This document shows positions 1-6,508 of a stretch of DNA of 11,886 bases, piece after piece. Each line of letters starts with the position of its first letter. The first letter of the stretch is position 1. The notes below the pieces were generated by a model that saw only the letters and a program-made list of their open reading frames with translations, was not told the origin of the DNA and ran no database searches. Position numbers and translations under genes: made by a program. Source of the stretch: CAVPHV01 sp964465915. Lineage in GTDB: Bacteria; Actinomycetota; Acidimicrobiia; Spongiisociales; UBA5794. The DNA lies in contig CAYXMJ010000101.1 of NCBI GenBank assembly GCA_964465915.1, forward strand, positions 1 to 11,886. The letters are read 5' to 3'.

Positions 1-1812
1 GCCCAGTCGGATGCGCTGCAGGAGGGCCTCAGCTTCCTCAACACGGCGCTGCTCGTGTTTGCCGCGGTTGCGGTGTTTGTGGCCGCGTTCATCATCCAGA
101 ACACGTTCCGCATCATCGTTCGCCAGCGCCAGCGTGAACTGGCGCTGATGCGCGCCGTCGGTGCCACCGGTGGCCAGGTGATCTGGATGGTGGCGATCGA
201 GGCACTCATCGTCGGCGTCTTCGCTTCGGTGCTCGGCATCCTCGCCGGGTTCCTGATCTCGGCGTTGCTCACAGCGGGAATGTCGGCCATCGGCTTCGAC
301 CTGCCGTCGACGTCGGCATCATTGGCACCGCGCACGATCATCGTCGGGCTCATCGTCGGGGTCGGCGTGACCCTGCTCGCCGCCATACTGCCTGCGGTAC
401 GGGCCGCCCGGATTCCGCCGGTGGCGGCACTGCAGGATGTCGACGTCCGACTCCGCATGTCGGACCGCAGGCGCACGATCATTGGGTCGATCCTGCTCGT
501 GATCGGGGTCGGGTTCATCATCGCCGGACTGTTCGGCGATGTCATCGACCTCGGTCCGCTCAACGAACTGACGGCCGTCGGGATCGGTGCCCTGATCGTC
601 TTCCTCGCAGTCAGCATGCTGAGTTCGCTCGTGGTGCCATCGCTGGCCCGCTTCATCGGCTGGCCGCTACCCAAGATCGACAATCTGACCGGAACGCTTG
701 CGATCGGCAACGCAGTGCGCAAGCCACGGCGTACCGCCACAACGGCGTCGGCGCTCATGATCGGTCTGGCACTGGTTACGTTCTTCTTCATCCTCGGCGA
801 CTCGATCAAGACATCGGTCAGCGCTTCCATCGAGGAGGGGCTGCGAGCCGACTACGTCATCAGCGTCGACGGCTTTGCCGGCGGGTTCAGCCCGTCGCTG
901 GCCGAGGACCTGAAGACGCAACCCGAGATCGAAACCACGACATCCTTGCGGCTCGGCTTCTGGGACAACGACGGCGTCGATGAGTTTGTGATGGGTATCG
1001 AGGCTGAAACCATCGATGAGACCATCTTCCTGGATGTCCAGAACGGAAGCGTGACCGCCCTCACGACCGGTGGTGTGCTCGTCTTCGAGGACACTGCCAA
1101 CGAGGCGGGCTGGGTGGTCGGCGACACCATCGAGATGGGCTTTGCGTCCACCGGACTCCAAGAAGTCGAGGTCGTCGGCATCTACGCCGAGTCCAATGTC
1201 GTGCAATCCAACTTCCTGATTGGGATGGAGTTCTACAAGGCGAACTTCGCAGGGTTTGGCACCGACACCGACTTCGTCGTGGCCGTAGCCGCGGCCGAGG
1301 GGTCCGATCCAGCCGCGACCCGGGCCGTGGTCGACGCTGCCGCCGACGAATACGGCAACGTCACGGTGCGGGATCAGGTGGAATACCGAGAGTCACAAGA
1401 AGCCCAAGTCGACACCCTGCTGGTGATGTTCAACGCCCTGCTGATCCTGGCGGTGATCATCGCGCTGTTCGGAATCATGAACACGCTGAGCCTCTCGATC
1501 TTCGAGCGGACTCGTGAGATCGGGCTGGTGCGAGCCGTGGGGATGACCAAAGCCCAGACCCGGCGCATGATTCGCTGGGAGTCGGTGATGGTCGCCGTCA
1601 TCGGCGCCATCCTCGGGATCGTGGTTGGTCTGTTCTTTGGGATCGTCGTGACTGCGGCGCTGAGCTCCCAAGGCATCAACCAGTTGTCCATCCCGGGGCT
1701 GCAGATCGCCGGTTTGGTGCTCTTCGGGATCATTGCCGGCATGCTGGCCGGGTTCTTCCCGGCGAGACGCGCCGCCAACTTGAACATCTTGGAGGCCATC
1801 GCCTACGAGTGA
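1..1812 (+). CDS. ABC transporter permease, MacB/FtsX type (5' truncated)
   Basis: The frame is open from base 1, so the gene begins upstream; 603 residues are visible of a protein that is usually about 850 residues. It is the membrane subunit of an ABC transporter that extrudes or releases substrates at the cell envelope. Visible parts in order: the three-helix end of a first FtsX domain (about residues 12-140, with ELALMRAVGAT at 46-56), two further helices (about 155-220), a helix near 245-268, an extracellular MacB-like domain (about 270-465), and a second FtsX domain of three helices (about 470-600). The second cytoplasmic loop repeats the motif as EIGLVRAVGMT at 506-516, and the protein ends in ILEAIAYE, typical of actinobacterial members. 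The ATP-binding partner is not in the window and should lie upstream. The substrate cannot be told from the sequence. A palindromic repeat begins two bases after the stop codon. Confidence 0.93.
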   Translation, partial: AQSDALQEGLSFLNTALLVFAAVAVFVAAFIIQNTFRIIVRQRQRELALMRAVGATGGQVIWMVAIEALIVGVFASVLGILAGFLISALLTAGMSAIGFDLPSTSASLAPRTIIVGLIVGVGVTLLAAILPAVRAARIPPVAALQDVDVRLRMSDRRRTIIGSILLVIGVGFIIAGLFGDVIDLGPLNELTAVGIGALIVFLAVSMLSSLVVPSLARFIGWPLPKIDNLTGTLAIGNAVRKPRRTATTASALMIGLALVTFFFILGDSIKTSVSASIEEGLRADYVISVDGFAGGFSPSLAEDLKTQPEIETTTSLRLGFWDNDGVDEFVMGIEAETIDETIFLDVQNGSVTALTTGGVLVFEDTANEAGWVVGDTIEMGFASTGLQEVEVVGIYAESNVVQSNFLIGMEFYKANFAGFGTDTDFVVAVAAAEGSDPAATRAVVDAAADEYGNVTVRDQVEYRESQEAQVDTLLVMFNALLILAVIIALFGIMNTLSLSIFERTREIGLVRAVGMTKAQTRRMIRWESVMVAVIGAILGIVVGLFFGIVVTAALSSQGINQLSIPGLQIAGLVLFGIIAGMLAGFFPARRAANLNILEAIAYE

Positions 1813-1813
1813 C

Positions 1814-1867
1814 CCGTTCCGGCGTGGTCAGGGTGCCAGAAATCGCACCCTGGCCACGCAAGAACGG
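1814..1867 (-). repeat. Palindromic repeat, copy A
   Basis: An imperfect inverted repeat of about 54 bases with arms of 23 positions around the loop CAGAAATC (1837-1844). CCGTTC at 1814-1819 pairs with GAACGG at 1862-1867, and GGCGTGG at 1821-1827 and CAGGGTGC at 1829-1836 pair with the facing arm. It begins two bases after the permease stop. There is no T-run after it, so it is not a standard intrinsic terminator. Read on the minus strand it shares the outer GTTC-TGCGTGG and CCACGC-GAAC blocks and a TTTC loop core with copies B (1885-1940) and C (7857-7911). Confidence 0.8.
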
Positions 1868-1884
1868 AGAAAGCCACGACCCTT

Positions 1885-1940
1885 CCTGTTCTTGCGTGGC
1901 TGGAGTACCGGAAACCGCGCCTGAACCACGCAGGAACAGG
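1885..1940 (-). repeat. Palindromic repeat, copy B
   Basis: A second copy 17 bases after copy A and in the same orientation. Its outer stem is 15 pairs long, CCTGTTCTTGCGTGG at 1885-1899 with CCACGCAGGAACAGG at 1926-1940, including one G-T pair. The inner part, around ACCGGAAACCG, has drifted and pairs poorly, while copy C keeps a perfect GGTACC/GGTACC inner stem at the matching place. A partial extra arm AGCCACG lies at 1872-1878 between A and B. The copy ends five bases before the putative -10 hexamer of the sulfhydrylase gene. Confidence 0.8.
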
Positions 1941-1945
1941 GTTGG

Positions 1946-1951
1946 TATCGT
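1946..1951 (+). promoter_or_regulatory. Putative -10 hexamer of a leaderless promoter
   Basis: TATCGT fits the actinobacterial TANNNT -10 pattern and lies six bases before the ATG at 1958, so transcription could begin at the A of the start codon. There is no clear Shine-Dalgarno sequence before this gene and no convincing -35 box. The aminotransferase gene at 5591 and the minus-strand gene starting at 7827 have the same arrangement. Confidence 0.4.
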
Positions 1952-1957
1952 CCTGGC

Positions 1958-3253
1958 ATGGTCGAACCCGACTTTCCCGACTTCGAGACGCTCAGCCTTC
2001 ACGCCGGCCAGCAGCCCGACTCCGACTACGGGGCCCGGGCCGTGCCCATCTACCAGACGACCTCGTACCTGTTTCGGGACACGGATCACGCCGCCGGCCT
2101 CTTCAATCTCGAGCGCCAGGGCCACATCTACAGCCGGATCTCAAACCCAACCGTGGCGGTATTCGAGGAACGGGTGACGGCGCTGGAGGGCGGCGTCGGC
2201 GCCGTCGCCACCGCCAGCGGCCAGGCCGCCCTCTGGCTCGCCATCTCAACCATTGCCGGGGCCGGCGACCACATCGTGTGCTCCCGCAACGTCTACGGCG
2301 GCACCAACAACCTGCTGACCCAGACCCTCCCCCGCTTTGGGATCGCTGCCACGATGGTCGACCCACGCGACACCGCAGCGACCACAGCCGCCATCCGTCC
2401 GGAGACCAAGCTGGTCCTCGGCGAAACCCTCGGCAACCCCGGTCTCGAGATCATGGACATGCCGGCGGTCGCCGCCGCCGCTCACGCGGCCGGCGTGCCG
2501 CTGCTGATCGACAACACGTTCGCCACCCCCTACCTGTTCCAACCGTTCGAATGGGGTGCCGACCTCGTCTATCACTCGGCAACCAAGTTCCTCGGCGGCC
2601 ACGGCGTTGCCCTCGGTGGCGTGCTCGTCGACGGTGGCAGGTTCGACTGGGAGGGTTCGGGGCGGTTCCCAACGATGACCGAGCCGTATCCCAGCTACCA
2701 CGGACTTCGCTTCGTCGAAGAGTTCGGACCACAGGCCTTCATCACCCGGGCCAGGGTTGAGGGGTTGCGCGATTTTGGGGCGGCGATGAGCCCAACCAAC
2801 GCCTTCTACCTGCTCCAGGGGATCGAGACACTCCCGATCCGGATGGAACGCCACGTCGCCAACGCCCGCGCCGTCGTCGCCTTCCTCGCCGAAGCCGATG
2901 AGGTCGCCTGGGTCGGCTACCCCGAACTCGAATCACATCCCGACCACGAACTCGCCGCCAAGCTCCTCCCCCACGGCGCCGGCGCCATCTTCAGCTTCGG
3001 GATCAACGGGGGGCGTGAGGCCGGACGCCGCTTCATCGAGCGCCTGCGCATCTTCTCCCACCTCGCCAATGTCGGCGACGCCAAGTCGCTGGTCATCCAC
3101 CCCGCCTCGACCACACATTCGACGATGACCGCAGAACAGCTCGAAGCCGCCGGCATCGGCGAGGACCTCATCCGCTTGTCCGTCGGTCTCGAGTCGCGCG
3201 ACGACCTCATCGGCGACCTCCGTCAGGCGTTGCGGGCATCGCAGAGGAGCTGA
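1958..3253 (+). CDS. metY: O-acetylhomoserine sulfhydrylase-like Cys/Met metabolism PLP enzyme
   Basis: A 431-residue fold-type I PLP enzyme of the Cys/Met metabolism family. MetY makes homocysteine from O-acetylhomoserine and sulfide in the cytoplasm, as a step of methionine synthesis. Visible features: the N-terminal SLHAGQQPD and PIYQTTSY (30-37), YSRISNPT (58-65) that contributes phosphate and cofactor contacts, SGQA (87-90), the DNTFATP block (185-191) with the Asp that binds the PLP nitrogen, and the Schiff-base lysine K210 in HSATKFLGGHG. The length, and the HAAGLFNLERQGHIYSR stretch before YSRISNPT, fit MetY better than the shorter cystathionine gamma-synthases or lyases; O-succinylhomoserine sulfhydrylase or methionine gamma-lyase activity cannot be excluded. 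The ATG at 1958 gives the normal N-terminus. It heads an operon: the hydrolase starts one base after its stop. Confidence 0.9.
   Translation: MVEPDFPDFETLSLHAGQQPDSDYGARAVPIYQTTSYLFRDTDHAAGLFNLERQGHIYSRISNPTVAVFEERVTALEGGVGAVATASGQAALWLAISTIAGAGDHIVCSRNVYGGTNNLLTQTLPRFGIAATMVDPRDTAATTAAIRPETKLVLGETLGNPGLEIMDMPAVAAAAHAAGVPLLIDNTFATPYLFQPFEWGADLVYHSATKFLGGHGVALGGVLVDGGRFDWEGSGRFPTMTEPYPSYHGLRFVEEFGPQAFITRARVEGLRDFGAAMSPTNAFYLLQGIETLPIRMERHVANARAVVAFLAEADEVAWVGYPELESHPDHELAAKLLPHGAGAIFSFGINGGREAGRRFIERLRIFSHLANVGDAKSLVIHPASTTHSTMTAEQLEAAGIGEDLIRLSVGLESRDDLIGDLRQALRASQRS
3245..3249 (+). promoter_or_regulatory. Ribosome binding site for the hydrolase
   Basis: AGGAG lies inside the last codons of the sulfhydrylase gene, five bases before the GTG at 3255. 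It supports that GTG as the start and implies that the two genes are translated from one transcript. Confidence 0.65.
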
Positions 3254-3254
3254 G

Positions 3255-4043
3255 GTGGACCTGACCGTCGCCGGCAGACAGGTGCGAGCCACAACCGGCG
3301 GACGGCCGCTCGATCCGGGATCGCCGCTTCTCCTGTTCATCCACGGCGCCGGGATGGACCGCACCCTGTGGCAGCTCCAAACCCGCTACTTCGCCAACCA
3401 CGGCTGGTCGGTACTCGCCGTCGACCTGCCAGGTCATGGCGGATCGGCCGGTCCACCGCCCGATTCGATTGCCGGCTACGCCGACTGGGTCGCCGAACTC
3501 ATCCCTGCCGCCGGCTTCTCCGCGGCCTCCGTCGTCGGCCACTCAATGGGATCGTTCATCGGGCTCCATCTCGCCGCCCACCACCCCGATCGAGTCGATC
3601 GCCTGGCCCTGCTCGGCACCGCGGCGACGATGCCGGTCCATCCTGACTTGCTGGCGGCGGCCGAAGCCAACGATCCGCTGGCGTTTGAACTCGTCACCTG
3701 CTGGAGCCTGACCCGACGGTCGCAGCTCGGGGGCCACCAGACCCCCGGCTTGTGGATGAGCGGTGAAAGCGTCCGCCTCCTCGAACACATGCCCGCCGGA
3801 GTGCTCGGCAACGATCTGCAGGCGTGCAACTCGTACGGTGTCGCGGCCGCCGCGGCCGCCGAGGTGACCTGCCCCACGTTGCTGCTGCTGGGCGAGCTCG
3901 ACATCATGACTCGCCCGAGCGCGGCTCGGCCGCTGGCCGCCGCCCTGCAAGACGCAACCACGGTCATCCTGCCCGGCGCCGGACACCTGATGATGATCGA
4001 GCAGCCGGATCCCGTGATCGACACTCTGGCGGACTTCCTGTGA
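3255..4043 (+). CDS. Alpha/beta hydrolase
   Basis: A 262-residue cytoplasmic alpha/beta hydrolase with no signal peptide. The catalytic set is complete by pattern: oxyanion-hole motif HGAG (30-33), nucleophile S97 in the elbow GHSMG (95-99), acid D216 in GELDIMT (213-219) and base H244 in GAGHLMM. The stretch of about residues 125-195 forms the variable cap that sets substrate choice, and it cannot be read from sequence. Translation probably starts at the GTG at 3255, placed one base after the sulfhydrylase stop and preceded by AGGAG. It overlaps the next gene by four bases (GTGA). Homoserine O-acetyltransferase (MetX) shares the fold and would suit the neighbour, but MetX is about 100 residues longer, so an esterase, lactonase or similar enzyme is more likely. 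The exact substrate is unknown. Confidence 0.88.
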   Translation: MDLTVAGRQVRATTGGRPLDPGSPLLLFIHGAGMDRTLWQLQTRYFANHGWSVLAVDLPGHGGSAGPPPDSIAGYADWVAELIPAAGFSAASVVGHSMGSFIGLHLAAHHPDRVDRLALLGTAATMPVHPDLLAAAEANDPLAFELVTCWSLTRRSQLGGHQTPGLWMSGESVRLLEHMPAGVLGNDLQACNSYGVAAAAAAEVTCPTLLLLGELDIMTRPSAARPLAAALQDATTVILPGAGHLMMIEQPDPVIDTLADFL

Positions 4044-5089
4044 CCGAACCCCGCCCGCCGGTCACCGTCCGGCGGATCCGGCCCGACGACGGACCGCTCT
4101 TTCGTGAAGTCCGGCTCCGGGCGCTGCAAACCGATCCGACCGCCTTTGGATCGTCCTACGAACGCGAAGCCGACCGTCCACCCGAATCATGGGATACCTG
4201 GGCGGCCACCACCTCAGCCGGCAACGATCAAGCGATGTTCGTCGCCGAAACCCACGACCAGCTCGTCGGACTCGCGGGGGCCTTCCGCATCGGCGACAAG
4301 CCGCGGTCGCTGCACATGATCGCAATGTGGATCGACCCCGTCTTCCGCGGGTGCGGCCACGGCAGAACGCTGACCAACTCGGTCATCTCGTGGGCGCAAC
4401 AAGCCGACGCCGACGAACTCGGGCTGTGGGTCGTTGCCGGCAACGACGTCGCCAGGCATCTCTACGAGAGCTGCGGGTTCGTCGACACCGGCAGAGTCCA
4501 GCCGTTGCCTTCTCACCCGGAACTAGAGGAACACCGGCTGAGCCTCGACCTCGGCCCGGGGCAGCAGGCCCCGCTGCCATCTGGCTACGTCGAGCTGCAG
4601 CCGATGGCGGGAACCGAGTTCGACGCCTACCTGGAATGGACCATCGCCGACCACACGGCGCACCTGATGCAGGCCTTCGATCTCAATCGCTTCGAGGCCG
4701 AGCTCCAGGCCCGCGAAGCCATCACCCACGTGCTGGCGACCAGCGACCCCAGCGGCAACCATCACTTCTGCTCGATCCGGGGCGGTCTCGCCGACGAATC
4801 CGTGGGCTGGATCTGGTTCGGCGAAGAACCGGTGCGAGGACGCGCCGTGGCCACGCTGTTCGACATCGTGGTGTTCGAACGGCACCGCAATCAAGGCCTG
4901 GGGACCGCAGCCATCGATGAGGTCGAAGAGTGGGCTCGGGTCCGCGGTCTGCCCGCCGTTCACCTCGCGGTGTTCACCCACAACGAAGCGGCGCGGCGGC
5001 TTTACGAGCGACTCGGGTTCACGGTCACCAAGGAACTCCCCGGTGTGATCCAGATGGAGAAGACCGTGGGTCCCGGCGACGAACGCTAG
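4040..5089 (+). CDS. Tandem GNAT-family N-acetyltransferase
   Basis: A 349-residue protein with two GNAT domains, which transfer an acyl group from acyl-CoA to an amine. Domain 1 covers about residues 7-170, with the acetyl-CoA loop RGCGHG at 103-108 and the late NDVARHLYESCGF element at 135-147. Domain 2 covers about 184-342, with RNQGLG at 283-288 and NEAARRLYERLGF at 315-327. Both keep the R/Q-x-x-G-x-G pattern, so neither copy is obviously dead. The start is taken as the GTG at 4040, which overlaps the hydrolase stop as GTGA, because the reading frame upstream of it lies inside the hydrolase gene and the protein then begins with a usual GNAT strand (VTVRRIRPDD). It is the third gene of the operon. 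Its stop is shared tail to tail with the Hpt gene. The acceptor substrate is unknown. Confidence 0.9.
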   Translation: MTEPRPPVTVRRIRPDDGPLFREVRLRALQTDPTAFGSSYEREADRPPESWDTWAATTSAGNDQAMFVAETHDQLVGLAGAFRIGDKPRSLHMIAMWIDPVFRGCGHGRTLTNSVISWAQQADADELGLWVVAGNDVARHLYESCGFVDTGRVQPLPSHPELEEHRLSLDLGPGQQAPLPSGYVELQPMAGTEFDAYLEWTIADHTAHLMQAFDLNRFEAELQAREAITHVLATSDPSGNHHFCSIRGGLADESVGWIWFGEEPVRGRAVATLFDIVVFERHRNQGLGTAAIDEVEEWARVRGLPAVHLAVFTHNEAARRLYERLGFTVTKELPGVIQMEKTVGPGDER

Positions 5090-5487
5090 ACGACCGGCAG
5101 CTCGCCGGGGAGCCACTCGCCTTCTAGCGCGGTGTGCACGGCCCGGATCGCCGGGATGAGGTCCGCGGCGTCTTTGTCGACCGCGGCAGGGATCGCTTCG
5201 GCAAGTTCGAGCAGTGCGGTGCCCAGCGCCGGACTCGTCGCGATTTCCTGGCGCTCGATCCAGCCCCAGATCTCCTCGCACACCTGGCCGGCGGTGCCGA
5301 TCAGGTCGTAGCCCATCACCCGGCCGTTGCCCTTGATGGTGTGGCCCTCGCGACGCATCTCCTCCGGGTCGATCTCGTCGACGACGCCGGCCTCGATCGC
5401 CCGAGCTCCGTCGGCGAGAACCGCCGACCGTTCAGTCAGTTCCTCAGCGAAGAGCTCGTAGAGCTCGGGGTCCATGACCCACGTCAC
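5086..5487 (-). CDS. Stand-alone histidine phosphotransfer (Hpt) protein
   Basis: A 133-residue protein, essentially one Hpt domain. Such proteins carry phosphate between receiver domains in a multistep phosphorelay. The phospho-acceptor is H49 in the motif HTIKGNG (49-55), with the usual K52 and G53 after it; the rest reads as the helices of a four-helix bundle. The start is set by a perfect AGGAGG at 5494-5499, six bases before the GTG at 5487. The ATG at 5475 would sit 18 bases from it, and a longer open frame reaching to 5592 would run across the aminotransferase promoter. No sensor kinase, receiver or chemotaxis gene lies nearby, so its partners must be elsewhere. Its TAG stop overlaps the acetyltransferase stop. 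A CheA N-terminal fragment is unlikely because the frame has a clean stop and its own ribosome binding site. Confidence 0.85.
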   Translation of the reverse strand: MTWVMDPELYELFAEELTERSAVLADGARAIEAGVVDEIDPEEMRREGHTIKGNGRVMGYDLIGTAGQVCEEIWGWIERQEIATSPALGTALLELAEAIPAAVDKDAADLIPAIRAVHTALEGEWLPGELPVV

Positions 5488-5493
5488 AACAAT

Positions 5494-5499
5494 CCTCCT
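5494..5499 (-). promoter_or_regulatory. Strong ribosome binding site for the Hpt gene
   Basis: AGGAGG on the minus strand, six bases before GTG 5487. It decides the start over the in-frame ATG at 5475. Confidence 0.8.
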
Positions 5500-5577
5500 G
5501 GTGGGAATCTTCACAGAGAATATCGACCTCAGCAGGGTCTTTCTTGAGCCGATGGCGACGTCGCCGGGCCCGACCAC

Positions 5578-5583
5578 TAGCGT
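5578..5583 (+). promoter_or_regulatory. Putative -10 hexamer of a leaderless promoter
   Basis: TAGCGT fits TANNNT and lies seven bases before the ATG at 5591. No Shine-Dalgarno sequence precedes either that ATG or the upstream in-frame ATG at 5552. The hexamer therefore favours 5591 as both the transcription and translation start of the aminotransferase. Confidence 0.38.
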
Positions 5584-5590
5584 GCCGACC

Positions 5591-6508
5591 ATGGCTCACG
5601 GCACCCACGAAGCACTCCCCGATCCACGCAACGCCGATGTCCAGGTGTACATCGATGGCAAGTTCCTCCCGCGCGACGAGGCCAAGATTTCGGTTTTTGA
5701 CAGCGGTTTCCTTGTAGGTGACGGCGTCTGGGAGGGGATGCGGCTCCACAACGGCCGATTTGTCCATCTCGATCGTCACCTCGACCGGCTCTTCGCCAGC
5801 GCCGCAGCCGTCCACCTCGACATCGGCAAGACTCGCGACGAGCTGGCGGCCATCCTGGACGAGACCGTCGCCCGCAACGCCATGGAGACCGACGTTCACG
5901 TGCGCCTGATGGTGACCCGAGGCACGAAGAAGACGCCATCGCAGGATCCTCGCCTCGTCGTCGGCGGGCCAAACATCGTGGTCATCGCCGAGCACAAGGT
6001 CGCCGATCCTTCCGTGGCCGAACACGGCATCCGCTTGGTGACGGCGCAGGTCAGGCGGCCACCACCCGAGACCATCGACCAACGCTGGAACTGCCACTCG
6101 AAGATCCATGAGGTGGTAGCACTGCTCCAAGCGATCGAGACTGGCGCCGACGAGGCCCTGATGCTCGACACGGCAGGCAACGTGGCCACCTGCAACGCGA
6201 CGAACTTCTTCATCGTGACCGACGGGCAGGTGTGGACCTCGACGGGCGAGCATTGCCTCAACGGCATCACCCGCGGCCTCGTCATCGAGTTGTGCCGCGC
6301 CGCAGGCATCCCCGTCTACGAGAGAAGCTTCACCCTCAGCGACGTCTACGCCGCAAACGAAGCGTTCGTCACCGGAACATTCGGAGCGCTCACTCCCGTC
6401 ATCGAGGTTGATGGCAGACAAATCGGTGGATCCCCGCCCGGGCCGGTCACGGCCCAACTCACCGCCATGTATCGGGCCACCCTCGACCAGGACGCAGCCG
6501 CACCATGA
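5591..6508 (+). CDS. Class IV aminotransferase (branched-chain/D-amino acid aminotransferase family)
   Basis: A 305-residue fold-type IV PLP enzyme of the family holding IlvE, D-amino acid transaminase and aminodeoxychorismate lyase. Visible: VYIDGKFLPRDEAKISVFD (19-37), GDGVWEGMR (43-51), the phosphate-side HLDRHLDRL (59-67), the Schiff-base lysine K171 in CHSKIHEV, EALMLD (188-193), GITRGL (225-230) and FVTGTFGALTPV (259-270). In the usual class IV order the glutamate that contacts the PLP nitrogen should fall in VATCNATNFF (198-207), but T200 stands there. ATG 5591 is preferred because the conserved N-terminus starts soon after it and a TANNNT box precedes it; ATG 5552 would add 13 residues. 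It is coupled to the next gene by an ATGA overlap. The motifs resemble the C-terminal half of plant branched-chain aminotransferase-like fusion proteins more than IlvE. Substrate unknown; a lyase is possible. Confidence 0.88.
   Translation: MAHGTHEALPDPRNADVQVYIDGKFLPRDEAKISVFDSGFLVGDGVWEGMRLHNGRFVHLDRHLDRLFASAAAVHLDIGKTRDELAAILDETVARNAMETDVHVRLMVTRGTKKTPSQDPRLVVGGPNIVVIAEHKVADPSVAEHGIRLVTAQVRRPPPETIDQRWNCHSKIHEVVALLQAIETGADEALMLDTAGNVATCNATNFFIVTDGQVWTSTGEHCLNGITRGLVIELCRAAGIPVYERSFTLSDVYAANEAFVTGTFGALTPVIEVDGRQIGGSPPGPVTAQLTAMYRATLDQDAAAP

Noticed and set aside
667..1206. Long minus-strand frames inside the permease, sulfhydrylase and other genes
   Set aside because: Antisense frames stay open by chance in high-GC DNA; they lack domains, start signals and plausible composition.
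1814..1867. Copy A as an intrinsic terminator of the permease gene
   Set aside because: The stem is long and stable, but no T-run follows on the plus strand, and the same sequence recurs elsewhere as a repeat.
1730..2177. Open frames across 1809-2177 (+) and 1730-2125 (-) that could be short genes
   Set aside because: They are made by the palindromic repeats and by shadow frames of the permease and sulfhydrylase genes; their codon patterns are Arg/Pro/Ser-rich.
3824..4039. N-terminal extension of the acetyltransferase frame
   Set aside because: It lies within the hydrolase gene, whose catalytic residues D216 and H244 are encoded there. GTG 4040 with the GTGA overlap is the natural start.
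3255..4043. Hydrolase as homoserine O-acetyltransferase (MetX) partner of MetY
   Set aside because: It is about 100 residues short of MetX and has an ordinary GHSMG elbow and cap region; only the fold and the position fit.
5474..5590. N-terminal extension of the aminotransferase (ATG 5474 or 5552)
   Set aside because: The extension crosses the divergent promoter region and the start of the Hpt gene, has no family similarity and no ribosome binding site.
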